Below, in pieces: positions 24,947-34,683 of a stretch of 64,000 nucleotides of DNA. The position numbers and the translations under genes were made by a program. The notes beneath the pieces were generated by a model, which was given only the letters and a program-made list of their open reading frames with translations, made no database searches and was not told the DNA's origin. This DNA comes from SABI01 sp028532915 (GTDB taxonomy: Bacteria; Spirochaetota; Spirochaetia; Sphaerochaetales; Sphaerochaetaceae), in NCBI GenBank assembly GCA_963677225.1, contig OY781923.1, forward strand, positions 992,001 to 1,056,000, in the 5' to 3' direction. Every line of letters begins with the position of its first letter. Within the stretch, counting starts at the first letter, position 1.

Positions 24947-27424
24947 TTGAAGGTTATTCGATTCATCTCTGTGATATGTTCTATCTTTTTTCTCCTTGCA
25001 AGTCTCATATTCTTTACCTATCTGACAGTTGAACCGTCCACCTTTGATCTGATCCCTTTCCATCAGCACATTGAAAAGGGAATCGTCTTCCTTCAGAACG
25101 AAGCGACATTATCCATTGCTCCATCAATTCAAGGGTACATTCTCCCCTCAGTTCTTCTTCTGTTTTCTCTTTTCTATTTTCTTACCAGAAAAACACTCCA
25201 TTTCTGGTGGGTTATCCCGTTTGCGGCCATTTTCTACTATTCTTTCTATATCTTTTTTCAACTGAGGGTTTTATCACCTCATCCCCGTTTCTTTATGGAC
25301 CGGCTGTTGAGAGAACCTGTGATGGCGAACGTCCTCATGATACTTCTGCTTCTTCTTGAGATCACTTTTTTCATTCTTTTCATGATCATCTCGGTTAAAT
25401 TTTACAGGAAGGGAAGATCAACATCGAAGATGGCGGAAAATACAAAAGTGAAGCAGAAAGAACCTGAAAAGAAGTATACGAAGCAGGAGGATGAATCACC
25501 GCAAAACGATCAGACTCTCGGTTTCCCTGAAGTGGAAAGTCTTCCCGAACTGAAAACTCTCTCTTTCCCTCCAGTGGCAGAAAATGCGCTCTATGTGGGG
25601 AAGGTGAGTGAATTGTCTGATAACAGTTATACTCTCACCGATACTCCGATGGAGGAGACGGGGAAAGATGGTGATGAACAGATGACCGAGAAGAAAATTC
25701 CCTTCGAGGCACTGAAAAAGCAGCTGCTGAAGGACAAAGAGACCCGAAATCTCAAAGTTCCCACGAAGCTGCCTTCCTCAGTTTCGACCGCGGTACCTTC
25801 TCTCAGCGATTCACTGTTTCAAGCTGAACCGCAGAAAAAAGAGGAAGAGGCGGTGCAGCGCAAGGAAGCGGATGCTGTAGAGGTCAACTCCGAAATACCA
25901 TCCACCGCTATGGAAGCGAAAAAAGTCGAAGAACCTCAAATGGATGATATCGACTATGTGAGCGGAGTGGGGGGCCTGTCAGGTTCTTCTCTGCTTTCAC
26001 GGAATAAGATCTCCTATCAGAGACCTTCTCCCGATCTGCTCGACAGTTACCCCAATCATACATCCGATATCGATCAGTCGATCATCGATGCGGGAGAGCG
26101 GCTGGTTGAGACTCTTCGTCAGTTCAAGATCGAAGCTAACATCTCCGCGATAGTAAAAGGGCCGACTGTGACGATGTATGAGCTCACACTGGCCCCGGGA
26201 GTCAGAGTCAGCTCGATAAGTAATCTCTCTGATAATATCGCAATGGAACTTGCAGCCCGTACGGTCCGTATCGTCGCTCCGATCCCGGGCAAACAGGCTG
26301 TAGGAATAGAAGTTCCCAACGAGAAGAGATCGATCATAGGATTCAAGGATCTGCTCTCCACGGTCGACCCGGTAAAAGTTCCCCATCTTCCAATGATTCT
26401 CGGGCGCAAGATCACAGGAGAACCTGTGGTGATGGATCTGACGAGAACCCCTCATCTGCTTATCGCGGGAGCGACCGGTTCGGGAAAAAGCGTATGTGTG
26501 AACTCTCTGATCAACTCTCTTCTCTATACGAAGAGTCCCAAAGAGGTCCGGCTGATCCTTGTCGATCCGAAGATAGTCGAATTGCGAATCTACAACGGAA
26601 TCCCCCATCTGCTCACCCCTGTGATCACCGAACCAAAAAAGACGATCAAGGCTCTGGAATACTGTCTGTATGAGATGGACAGGAGATACAAACTGCTGAA
26701 CAATCTTGCAGTCAGAAACATCAGTGCCTACAACTCTAAAGTGAAATCCCAGAAGATAGCGCGTGAGAAACTTCCCTATATTGTCGTGGTCATCGATGAG
26801 TTCGCCGATATTATGACGACAGTGGGGAAGGAACTGGAGACGCTTCTGGCACGGCTGGCCGCGATGGCGAGGGCTGTGGGAATCCATCTTGTCCTGGCCA
26901 CTCAGAGGCCGTCTGCAGACGTCATCACCGGAATCATCAAATCAAACATACCCACCCGGATAGCTTTCACTGTCAGCGGCCAGGTGAACAGCCGGATCAT
27001 CATCGATGAGACCGGTGCTGAAAAGCTGCTCGGTGGCGGTGATATGCTCTTTGCCCCGGGATGGGAACCGAACACGACCCGTCTTCAGGGAGCCTTCCTT
27101 TCCGACGATGAAGTCGAACGGGTTGTCTCCTATGTAAAGACTCAGGGGGAAGCCGATTATCTGGATGAGTCATTCTTTGAAGATGAGACGGATGATTCAT
27201 CGGGCAGTGATGATGACAGCGATGATAACAGCGACGAAGCTCTGCGGGAAAAGGCTATCAAGATCATCATCGACCGAAATGGTGCAAGCGCCTCCTACCT
27301 GCAGCGGAGACTTCGCATCGGATATAATAAGGCAGCGAGAATGATAGAGCAGTTGGAAGATGAAGGGATTGTCGGTCCGTCAAGAGGAAGCAAACCTAGA
27401 GAACTTCTGAGAATGCCCGATTAA
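24947..27424 (+). CDS. ftsK: DNA translocase FtsK/SpoIIIE
   Basis: An 825-residue septal DNA pump. Four membrane segments lie in the first 150 residues, then a charged linker (about 160-360) and the motor. ATP motifs are AGATGSGKSVCVNS (Walker A, about residue 510) and YIVVVIDEFAD (Walker B), with RPSADVITG in the RecA-like fold. The C-terminal winged-helix gamma domain (KAIKIIIDRNGASASYLQRRL) reads polar KOPS-type sites. The start is TTG at 24947, supported by TAGGAGGTT nine bases upstream; no in-frame ATG fits the first membrane segment better. An acidic Asp/Ser run precedes the gamma domain. Confidence 0.95.
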   Translation: MKVIRFISVICSIFFLLASLIFFTYLTVEPSTFDLIPFHQHIEKGIVFLQNEATLSIAPSIQGYILPSVLLLFSLFYFLTRKTLHFWWVIPFAAIFYYSFYIFFQLRVLSPHPRFFMDRLLREPVMANVLMILLLLLEITFFILFMIISVKFYRKGRSTSKMAENTKVKQKEPEKKYTKQEDESPQNDQTLGFPEVESLPELKTLSFPPVAENALYVGKVSELSDNSYTLTDTPMEETGKDGDEQMTEKKIPFEALKKQLLKDKETRNLKVPTKLPSSVSTAVPSLSDSLFQAEPQKKEEEAVQRKEADAVEVNSEIPSTAMEAKKVEEPQMDDIDYVSGVGGLSGSSLLSRNKISYQRPSPDLLDSYPNHTSDIDQSIIDAGERLVETLRQFKIEANISAIVKGPTVTMYELTLAPGVRVSSISNLSDNIAMELAARTVRIVAPIPGKQAVGIEVPNEKRSIIGFKDLLSTVDPVKVPHLPMILGRKITGEPVVMDLTRTPHLLIAGATGSGKSVCVNSLINSLLYTKSPKEVRLILVDPKIVELRIYNGIPHLLTPVITEPKKTIKALEYCLYEMDRRYKLLNNLAVRNISAYNSKVKSQKIAREKLPYIVVVIDEFADIMTTVGKELETLLARLAAMARAVGIHLVLATQRPSADVITGIIKSNIPTRIAFTVSGQVNSRIIIDETGAEKLLGGGDMLFAPGWEPNTTRLQGAFLSDDEVERVVSYVKTQGEADYLDESFFEDETDDSSGSDDDSDDNSDEALREKAIKIIIDRNGASASYLQRRLRIGYNKAARMIEQLEDEGIVGPSRGSKPRELLRMPD

Positions 27425-27445
27425 CCGGAGCCGAGGAGTAACTAC

Positions 27446-28273
27446 ATGATTCACAACGAACATCTTATGGCGGTTGTCGACGGTAAGGTTGTCAATTCCC
27501 GCCGGGCGGTCCTGCCTGTCACCAGCATATCGGCGCAGTATGCCTTCAGCGTCTACGAGTCGGTGAAGGTCCTGCATTCCCATGTCGTGTATGCCGGCGA
27601 GCATATCGAAAGACTTTTACGCTCCGCTGCCGGAATAGGGCTGAAGCATCCGTACACCGCCACTTTCATCGAAGAATCTCTCGATATGATCATAAGGGCA
27701 AACGGGTTTTCTCAGGCGAGCGTACGGATTCTGATCTGCGGGGGTGATGAGAATCATCTGTTTATTACAAGTTCGCCTCTTCTAGTCTATCCGAAAGAGC
27801 ATTACACCAGGGGTATTGCCGTTACTACCTATGAAGGAGAACGGTTTTTGCCGCAATATAAGAGCAGTTCACTTCTCATGAATTATCTTGCACTGAGAGA
27901 AGCCCGTTTTAAAGGAGCGTTTGAAGCTCTTCTGATTGACACAAAAGGTTTCGCCCTTGAAGGAACAAGGAGTAACTTCTTTGCCCTGAAGGAGAACACC
28001 TTCTATACCGCAGGTGATGCCGATGTTCTTCAGGGTGTCACCCGCAGCAAAATTCTCACTGCGGTCGAAACACTGGGATACAATGTTTCTTTCACTCCGG
28101 TGCCGGTTTCCCGTCTGCTCGACGGTTCCTTCGATGCCTTTTTCCTCTCTTCAACTTCCATGGGTGCGATGCCCATCGCATCGGTTGACGGTATAGCCGT
28201 TCCGGTTGAGATAGATAAAATCGGATCGATTCACACTCTTATTAGACAATGGGAGAATGATGTACTACCATAA
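27446..28273 (+). CDS. class IV PLP aminotransferase
   Basis: A 275-residue fold-type IV PLP enzyme of the branched-chain aminotransferase / D-amino acid transaminase / aminodeoxychorismate lyase group. The likely PLP Lys is in YKSSSLLMNYLALREA, and FALEGTRSNFFAL and GVTRSKIL form the cofactor phosphate site. The N-terminal SAQYAFSVYESVKVL fits ilvE/pabC-like enzymes. Which of the activities it has cannot be told from motifs; no isoleucine or folate genes adjoin. GAGGAG precedes the ATG, and it follows ftsK by 21 bp as the last gene of that operon. Confidence 0.85.
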   Translation: MIHNEHLMAVVDGKVVNSRRAVLPVTSISAQYAFSVYESVKVLHSHVVYAGEHIERLLRSAAGIGLKHPYTATFIEESLDMIIRANGFSQASVRILICGGDENHLFITSSPLLVYPKEHYTRGIAVTTYEGERFLPQYKSSSLLMNYLALREARFKGAFEALLIDTKGFALEGTRSNFFALKENTFYTAGDADVLQGVTRSKILTAVETLGYNVSFTPVPVSRLLDGSFDAFFLSSTSMGAMPIASVDGIAVPVEIDKIGSIHTLIRQWENDVLP

Positions 28274-28288
28274 CTTCTGAAAACAAAG

Positions 28289-28294
28289 TATAGT
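28289..28294 (+). promoter_or_regulatory. candidate -10 box of the DEAD-box helicase gene
   Basis: TATAGT ends seven bases before the ATG at 28301, the same leaderless spacing seen at other genes here. No good -35 hexamer is visible at 16-18 bp, so support is weak. Confidence 0.35.
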
Positions 28295-28300
28295 TGTCCT

Positions 28301-29986
28301 ATGAAGTTTAATGAATTACCACTAGAAAAAGAGATCCTCGAGGGGATCGAGCACGCCTCATTCGAAACCTGTATGAGCGTACAGGAAATGGTCTTACCTG
28401 AATCACTTGCCCAAAAGGATGTGATGGTTCAGTCAAAAACAGGATCGGGGAAAACAGCAGTATTCCTTCTGACGATCTTACATACATTTATCAAAAGTGT
28501 TCATAATAAGGACGAAAAGCTTCCTAAAGCTCTCGTCATAGCCCCGACCAGAGAATTGGCCGTCCAGATAGAAGAGGATGCCATTCTTCTTTCTTCGGGC
28601 ATCAAAGATTTCAGAATCGGCTGTTTTTACGGCGGTGTCGGATATCAGAAACAGGACAGACAGCTTGAAAAGGGTGTCGATCTGGTCATTGGAACACCGG
28701 GAAGAATACTCGATTACCAGAAGATGGGAAAGATCAATTTCAAAGAGTTCACGACATTCGTCGTCGATGAAGCTGACCGTCTTTTCGATATGGGATTCTA
28801 CCCCGACATTCAGAAGATGTTCACATTGATGGTAGAGAAGACAAAACGGCAGACTATGATCTTCAGCGCGACCTTATCCAACCGGGTGAGAAATCTTGCC
28901 TGGTCATACATGAACAATCCAGTAGAGATAGAAAATCAGCCGGAAGAGATAACTGTGAACAACATCACGCAGGAGCTCTACCATGTCTCAGGGTCCGAGA
29001 AGTTTTCCATCATGCTGCGTCTTCTGGGAAGAGAGAATCCCGATAACTGCCTGATTTTCACGAATACCAAGGCAAAAGCGGTCGAAATCACCAAACGGCT
29101 ACAGTTGAACGGGTATACGGTCCGGTATCTCATGGGAGATCTTCCGCAGCAGAAGAGACTGAAGGTGATCAACAGCATGAAAAGCGGTGATCTGAAATTT
29201 CTCGTTGCGACCGATGTCGCCGCCAGAGGATTGCAGATCGACGACCTTCAACTGGTCATCAACTACGATATCCCTGAAGATTTCGAGAACTACGTTCACC
29301 GCATCGGACGTACCGCCCGTGCCGGAAAGAGCGGTAAAGCCATCACATTGGCATGTGAAGAGTTCGTGTACGGCCTCGAGGCTATAGAGAACTATATCCA
29401 GATGAAGATTCCCGTGATCTGGATCGACGAGACTCTTCCCTCTGTTGAGGACAAAAGTGCGGGTATGAGATTCAGAGATCTTGTCGACCGCAGCGAATAC
29501 GGGCCCAAAACCAAACGCGGCAGCGGTCCCAGACGTCAGTCCCCCCAGAATCGGGGACCCAGACCTAAGGCTCCGGCTCACAAAAGCCCTTCACAGAAGA
29601 ATTCTGGACAGCCTGCAAAGAGAGCTCCTCAGAGAAAACGCCCCTCTCAGGGTAAAAGTTTCCAGGAGATTCAGAAGATGGATCTTGATGAGCGTGTGAA
29701 GTACTATAAGAAAATGTACGAGAACGATCAGACAGATGCGCCTGCCAAAAGAACCGAAAAGAAAGCTCCGGCCCGGAAAAAAGGTACTCCTGCTTCAACA
29801 AAGCAGAACGGGAACAGCAGACCCAAAGCTGCTCAACCGGGTAAACAGAGTGTGAATACGAATAAGAAGCCGCACCCCTCTTCTCCCGCGAAAGATCAGC
29901 GCTCACCTGAAATGCCTGCACGGAAAGAAAAGAAGAAGGGAGGTATCCTTTCAAGGCTGTTCGGGCGGAAGAACAAAAATGCTTAA
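28301..29986 (+). CDS. DEAD-box ATP-dependent RNA helicase
   Basis: A 561-residue RNA helicase. Core motifs are all present: QSKTGSGKTA (motif I, with SKT in place of the usual AQT), PTRELA (Ia), VDEADRLFDMGF (II), FSAT (III), DVAARGLQI (V) and HRIGRTARAGKSG (VI). After about residue 400 comes a low-complexity tail rich in Lys, Arg, Pro, Gln and Ser, ending KKGGILSRLFGRKNKNA; such tails tether RNA. Roles in ribosome assembly, cold growth or RNA decay are typical for the family. No ribosome site precedes the ATG. The end overlaps the ABC exporter gene by eight bases. Confidence 0.93.
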   Translation: MKFNELPLEKEILEGIEHASFETCMSVQEMVLPESLAQKDVMVQSKTGSGKTAVFLLTILHTFIKSVHNKDEKLPKALVIAPTRELAVQIEEDAILLSSGIKDFRIGCFYGGVGYQKQDRQLEKGVDLVIGTPGRILDYQKMGKINFKEFTTFVVDEADRLFDMGFYPDIQKMFTLMVEKTKRQTMIFSATLSNRVRNLAWSYMNNPVEIENQPEEITVNNITQELYHVSGSEKFSIMLRLLGRENPDNCLIFTNTKAKAVEITKRLQLNGYTVRYLMGDLPQQKRLKVINSMKSGDLKFLVATDVAARGLQIDDLQLVINYDIPEDFENYVHRIGRTARAGKSGKAITLACEEFVYGLEAIENYIQMKIPVIWIDETLPSVEDKSAGMRFRDLVDRSEYGPKTKRGSGPRRQSPQNRGPRPKAPAHKSPSQKNSGQPAKRAPQRKRPSQGKSFQEIQKMDLDERVKYYKKMYENDQTDAPAKRTEKKAPARKKGTPASTKQNGNSRPKAAQPGKQSVNTNKKPHPSSPAKDQRSPEMPARKEKKKGGILSRLFGRKNKNA

Positions 29987-31694
29987 ACGTTTTATTTCAT
30001 ATTATCGCCCATACAAGGCTCTGTTCTCCCTCGACATCGTCGCTGCGGTCATAGGGTCTCTATTATCTATAGCATTCCCTCAGATCACAAGAGAGCTGCT
30101 GAGAACATACATACCAAACAAGAACTGGTCGATGATGATCACTCTCTTTGCCGTCATGTTCGCCATCTATCTGGTGCAGACATTCACGACCTATCTTCGT
30201 GTTCGCTGGGGGCATCAGCTCGGTGTGTTCATGGAAAGTGACATGCGCCAGGATCTGTTCGAGCATCTGCAGCGGCAGTCGTTCACCTATTTCGACAATA
30301 CCAAGACGGGCCATCTGATGAGCCGGATCACAAATGACCTGTTCATGATCACCGAAACCGCTCATCACGGTCCTGAAGATCTGCTGATATCGGTCGTCGT
30401 CATCATCGGTTCCTATATCGTCATGTTCTTCAACAGTGTTCCTCTGGCCCTTATATCGATCATCCCGCTGCCTTTTATGCTCTTCTACGGAATTTATTTC
30501 GGCAGAAGACTTAAAGAAGGCTTCAGGGCCGTCCGTTCTACAGTCGCCGATGTGAATTCGGTGGTGGAGAACTCGATTCAGGGAGTGAGGGAAGTTCAGT
30601 CCTATACCAGCGAGACAGAGGAGAATCAGAAGTTCAAAGAGGTGAATCTTCTCTTTCAGAAAGCAAAGAGCAGGCAATACAAGATCATGGCCCGCTATGA
30701 ATCTACCATGATGTTCTTCAGAGAGATGTACTATTTCGTTACGGTGGCCGGCGGTGCCGTTCTCATCTATAACGATATTGTCGTGGTATATGATCTGGTC
30801 GCCTTCATCCTCTTCGTTTCGATCGTCCTTCCACCCATTGACAGACTTATCGGATTTACCGAACAGCTCCAGCAGGGAATGGCAGCCTTCGAGCGCTTTA
30901 TAGAAGTGATGGATATTCAAAGTGATATCAATGATATTGAAGGGGCCAGAGATCTACAGATCTCAGACGGAACGGTCACCTTTACTGATGTGACCTTCGG
31001 ATATGAGAATGAGAAGGATACCGTACTGGAAAATGTCTCTATGACAGTCGAAGGCGGCTCAACGGTCGCCCTGGTCGGAGAGTCTGGTGCAGGGAAAAGC
31101 ACTCTTGTCTCCCTGATTCCCAGGTTCTACGAGGCTCAGAAAGGAGCGGTCCTTATCGACGGGCAGGACGTTACCCGGCTGACGAAAAAATCTCTCCGCT
31201 CTCAGATCGGCTTCGTTCAGCAGAATGTCTTCCTGTTCGACGGAACCATCAGGGAGAATCTGCTGTACGGTAAGAAGGATGCGACCGATGATGAGCTGTA
31301 TGAAGCTCTCAAGATGGCGAACCTTACATCATTCATCTCATCTTTGCCTCTCGGACTCGATACTCCCGTGAAAGAACACGGCACGCGTCTGTCAGGCGGA
31401 CAGAAACAGAGAATAAGCATTGCCCGGGTGTTTCTGAAGAATCCGAAGATCATAATCTTCGACGAGGCGACCAGTTCTCTCGACAGTGAAAGCGAACGGC
31501 AGATTCAGGAAGCTTTTACCCGTCTTGCGGCAGGCAGGACCGCGATCGTGATCGCGCACAGACTTTCTACGGTCAGAAATGCCCGCAGCATCTTCGTACT
31601 CGACAGCAAAAAGATCGTCGAGAACGGTTCTCACCCTCAACTTCTTGAACAAAATGGCCTTTATGCTAGATTATATCGAAACCAGTCGTTATAA
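29979..31694 (+). CDS. ABC exporter, fused membrane and ATPase domains
   Basis: A 571-residue half-transporter of the MsbA/multidrug type that should act as a homodimer. Six membrane segments fill about residues 15-300, with the coupling region QSFTYFDNTKTGHLMSRITND. The ATPase domain has VGESGAGKST (Walker A), LSGGQKQRISIAR (signature), IIIFDEATSSLDSES (Walker B) and IAHRLSTV (H-loop). Substrate could be lipid or drug. The start lies inside the helicase gene (8-bp overlap), so translation is coupled. Confidence 0.93.
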   Translation: MLKRFISYYRPYKALFSLDIVAAVIGSLLSIAFPQITRELLRTYIPNKNWSMMITLFAVMFAIYLVQTFTTYLRVRWGHQLGVFMESDMRQDLFEHLQRQSFTYFDNTKTGHLMSRITNDLFMITETAHHGPEDLLISVVVIIGSYIVMFFNSVPLALISIIPLPFMLFYGIYFGRRLKEGFRAVRSTVADVNSVVENSIQGVREVQSYTSETEENQKFKEVNLLFQKAKSRQYKIMARYESTMMFFREMYYFVTVAGGAVLIYNDIVVVYDLVAFILFVSIVLPPIDRLIGFTEQLQQGMAAFERFIEVMDIQSDINDIEGARDLQISDGTVTFTDVTFGYENEKDTVLENVSMTVEGGSTVALVGESGAGKSTLVSLIPRFYEAQKGAVLIDGQDVTRLTKKSLRSQIGFVQQNVFLFDGTIRENLLYGKKDATDDELYEALKMANLTSFISSLPLGLDTPVKEHGTRLSGGQKQRISIARVFLKNPKIIIFDEATSSLDSESERQIQEAFTRLAAGRTAIVIAHRLSTVRNARSIFVLDSKKIVENGSHPQLLEQNGLYARLYRNQSL

Positions 31695-31714
31695 AGAGAG
31701 AAAAGGAGCCTGTT

Positions 31715-32455
31715 TTGAAATACGTTCAAATATTGTTAAGTCTGATTCTTATCATTCCTTCGATGGTTCTTTCCATGTTTGTCGCCATCCTCCCGTCAGC
31801 AGTCCTCAGAGTATTCAAAAGAGATAACCTGAGTGACAGATGGATGAGGGTGAATGCCATTGCGCTTTCCAAGATCATCATGTTCGCTCTAGGGACCCGA
31901 ATCGAGGTCAAGGGAAAAGAACATATTCCCGATGATGGAAGAAAGCTCTGTTTCGTCGCAAATCATCAGAGTATGCTCGATATCCCTGCGGTCGTCGGAG
32001 GCCTCCATATCTGGGCCGGTTTTGTGACCAAAAAGGAGCTTCAGCGTGTTCCGATCCTCAATTCCTGGATAACTGCGATCCATTGTGTCTATATCGACCG
32101 AAAAAGCCCCCGCTCCTCGATCGAGGCCATTCTCAAGGCTGTCGACAATATCCGCAGCGGCATTCCGATGTTCATCTTTCCTGAAGGGACGAGGAGCAAG
32201 ACCGGTAGGCTCGGTGAATTCAAGACCGGGTCCCTGAAACTCGCCACGAGAGCAAAGGCCTCAATCGTTCCGATAACCATCGACGGGACCCGATCGGCTC
32301 TGGAGGGGAGAAGAGGGCTCGGGTTTCCTAAGATCACCCTGACAGTCTCTCCTGCAGTCGATACCGCCGATCTTGATGAGAAACAGTTAAAGACTCTTGC
32401 GGATGAGATCCATGACAGCATCCGCACTCCATTGCAGTTGTCACTCGAAGCATAA
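31715..32455 (+). CDS. plsC: 1-acyl-sn-glycerol-3-phosphate acyltransferase
   Basis: A 246-residue membrane-bound acyltransferase that makes phosphatidic acid from lysophosphatidate and an acyl donor. The catalytic NHQSMLDIPAV (NHxxxxD) is at about residues 82-87, and FPEGTRSKTG and VPITIDGTRSAL are the acceptor-binding motifs. One N-terminal membrane segment (about 5-28) anchors it. The start is TTG at 31715 with AAGGAG six bases upstream. It follows the ABC exporter by 20 bp, so a link between lipid synthesis and export is plausible but not shown. Confidence 0.92.
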   Translation: MKYVQILLSLILIIPSMVLSMFVAILPSAVLRVFKRDNLSDRWMRVNAIALSKIIMFALGTRIEVKGKEHIPDDGRKLCFVANHQSMLDIPAVVGGLHIWAGFVTKKELQRVPILNSWITAIHCVYIDRKSPRSSIEAILKAVDNIRSGIPMFIFPEGTRSKTGRLGEFKTGSLKLATRAKASIVPITIDGTRSALEGRRGLGFPKITLTVSPAVDTADLDEKQLKTLADEIHDSIRTPLQLSLEA

Positions 32456-32468
32456 AAGAGGTCTTCAG

Positions 32469-33890
32469 ATGATCAATATCAGTGAATTGTCATTTACCTA
32501 TCCTGTGTACAGCCGGGGTGCCTCACAGAAAAAAAAAGAAGTGCTGAGTTCTTTTTCTCTCTCTGCAGAAGATGGCGAAAGAGTTCTGATCTATGCGCCT
32601 CCCGATAGCGGAAAGACTACACTGATGAAGATCCTGTGCAAGGCGATTCCCTCCTACACGGGGGGAACCATCAACGGCAGAATCGAAGTAGATCGCACAG
32701 ATCTCTTCGATGTGTCAGGCGGTGCTCTGACCGGAATCATCACCTATGTGAGTCAGAATCCCCAGGAGCAGCTGTTGATGAACACCTGCTGTGATGAGAT
32801 AGCCTTCCCTCTGGAATCGCTTTGCATCGACCCTGATGAGATGGACAAGAGAATCGAAAGCGCACTGAGTCACTGGGGGCTTTCAGAGCTTTCCGAGGTT
32901 CATCCTCAGGAACTGTCGGGAGGAGAGCGCAAGAGGCTGCTGCTTGCAGTTACCGAAGCAATAGGGGCCCCGAACTGGCTCTTTGATGAGGTCTTCGATG
33001 ATCTGGACATCAATTACAAACAACAGCTGCTCAATGTGATGAAAGCTCATAAAGGTACAATAATCGTATCAGCCTCCCGATTTCTTCCTGAATTCGCGGG
33101 AATGTTCACCCGTATCGTTTCGATCGCGGATGGTGGGTGCAGAAATCTTTCTGAAAAGGAAGTGATGAATCTCACCTCGAATCAGATGAAGGTACTTCAG
33201 TATCAACGGAAGATGGACAATGAATCCTCTTCGGTCCTTTCTCTGAGATCTGCCATAGTTACCCATCCGAGGAAATCGGTAAGCTCCGCAGTTCCATTCA
33301 CCCTGTCTGTTCCCTCTTTTTCCATTACCCGGGGTGAGATCATTGCTCTGGTGGGTCCGAACGGATCGGGTAAGAGTACCCTGTCGAGAGTCCTGTGCGG
33401 TCTTGATCCCCTTTGTGAAGGTTCTCTCACGGTCGACGGCAGGCCGATGGGACAATCGATTCTCAAGCAGAATGTAGGATACATGTTTCAGAATCCCGAT
33501 TATTCGATTTTCCTTCCGACCGTCTATGATGAACTTACCTATTCACTGAAAAATGATACATCCGTCGTGAAAAGTGAACGGGATGCTGCGGCACAGATGT
33601 GCGCAGATGTCTTTGACCTCGTTCTGGATGATAATCCGTCTTTGATGAGTTACGGTCACAGAAAACGGCTGCAGGGGGCGATATACTACCTTCTTCAGCG
33701 TTCATTCATCATCATAGACGAGCTTGATGCCGGAATCACGTATCAGACGGCGTACAAAATCATTTCCCTGTTTCAGGAAAAAGGCTGCGGAGTGATCGTC
33801 ATCAGTCACGATGCACCGTTTGCTGATTCCGTTGCACAGCGAACCTACGAGATTAGCGGCGGTGAAGTCAGATTGAGGGCTAATAGATGA
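32469..33890 (+). CDS. ECF transporter double ATPase (EcfA-EcfA' fusion)
   Basis: A 473-residue protein with two ABC ATPase domains in one chain, supplying both ATPase subunits of an energy-coupling-factor vitamin transporter. Domain 1: Walker A APPDSGKTTL (about residue 45), signature ELSGGERKRLL, and Walker B LFDEVFDDLD. Domain 2: Walker A VGPNGSGKSTL, Q-loop FQNPDYSIFLPT, a degenerate signature MSYGHRKRL, and IIIDELDAGIT. The weak second signature suggests uneven ATPase sites. The start at 32469 is chosen for AGAGG seven bases upstream. The stop overlaps ecfT (ATGA). Confidence 0.9.
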   Translation: MINISELSFTYPVYSRGASQKKKEVLSSFSLSAEDGERVLIYAPPDSGKTTLMKILCKAIPSYTGGTINGRIEVDRTDLFDVSGGALTGIITYVSQNPQEQLLMNTCCDEIAFPLESLCIDPDEMDKRIESALSHWGLSELSEVHPQELSGGERKRLLLAVTEAIGAPNWLFDEVFDDLDINYKQQLLNVMKAHKGTIIVSASRFLPEFAGMFTRIVSIADGGCRNLSEKEVMNLTSNQMKVLQYQRKMDNESSSVLSLRSAIVTHPRKSVSSAVPFTLSVPSFSITRGEIIALVGPNGSGKSTLSRVLCGLDPLCEGSLTVDGRPMGQSILKQNVGYMFQNPDYSIFLPTVYDELTYSLKNDTSVVKSERDAAAQMCADVFDLVLDDNPSLMSYGHRKRLQGAIYYLLQRSFIIIDELDAGITYQTAYKIISLFQEKGCGVIVISHDAPFADSVAQRTYEISGGEVRLRANR

Positions 33891-34654
33891 TAAGCAGTAC
33901 CTATGTGGCAGGAAAAGGATTGATCTATCACTTTGATGCACGCTCTAAACTGCTGCTTACCCTCGTGCTCTGCATAGAAGTGTTCCTCCCTGTGAGTCCT
34001 ACGGGTATCTATCTGCTGTCTCTCATCTCTTTTCTGATTGCGCTGTATGCGACCGGGATGAAACAGGCCCTTTCCCCGCTGAAGACGATTCTTCCTCTGA
34101 TCATCATGATGGTGCTGTTCACCCCGTTCACCTATACCGATGCTCCTGCGGCGATAACCGCAGGAAATGTGCAGCTTGCTACGACGGAAGCTCTGTATCA
34201 TCTGAATCTGCTGATCGCAAGATTCATCGCCATCACTTATATGGCCACACTTTTCGTGTGGACTACTACGATGAGCGATATCATGCTTACATTTCAATGG
34301 TACGGTCTCCCATACAGCGGCGCTCTGGTGATCACCCTCGCTTTCAGGTTCATACCGTTCATCGCAGATTCTTTCAAGATGATAAGCGATGCCCACTCTC
34401 TGAGAAGGGTGAGCAGTGACACAAAAGGCCGCAGACGCAGCAGGATCTTCGATATCCTGCCAACGATCTCGAGTGCTCTGGTCTTTGCTCTCAAATCAAT
34501 TCCCAATCTTGCAGCAACTCTCGAACATAGAGGATATTCCACCGGGCACAGACGCACCCGATACAGGACTCTCCGGACAAAAGGGCCCCTCTTTACCCAT
34601 TTTCTCATATGCGTTATCATTGCCACGTCTTTTTACCTGTTGTTTTCCTTATAG
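33887..34654 (+). CDS. ecfT: ECF transporter transmembrane subunit EcfT
   Basis: A 255-residue membrane scaffold linking the ECF ATPases to the substrate-binding S component. It has about five hydrophobic segments and the EcfT start YHFDARSKLLLTLVL. Near the C terminus SDAHSLRRVSSDTKGRRR and SIPNLAATLEHRGYSTG carry the two coupling-helix motifs (ARG-like) that grip the ATPases. The ATGA overlap with the ATPase gene gives strict co-expression. Confidence 0.9.
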   Translation: MISSTYVAGKGLIYHFDARSKLLLTLVLCIEVFLPVSPTGIYLLSLISFLIALYATGMKQALSPLKTILPLIIMMVLFTPFTYTDAPAAITAGNVQLATTEALYHLNLLIARFIAITYMATLFVWTTTMSDIMLTFQWYGLPYSGALVITLAFRFIPFIADSFKMISDAHSLRRVSSDTKGRRRSRIFDILPTISSALVFALKSIPNLAATLEHRGYSTGHRRTRYRTLRTKGPLFTHFLICVIIATSFYLLFSL

Positions 34655-34683
34655 CTCATGAGAATAAAAAATAGGAGATTGTA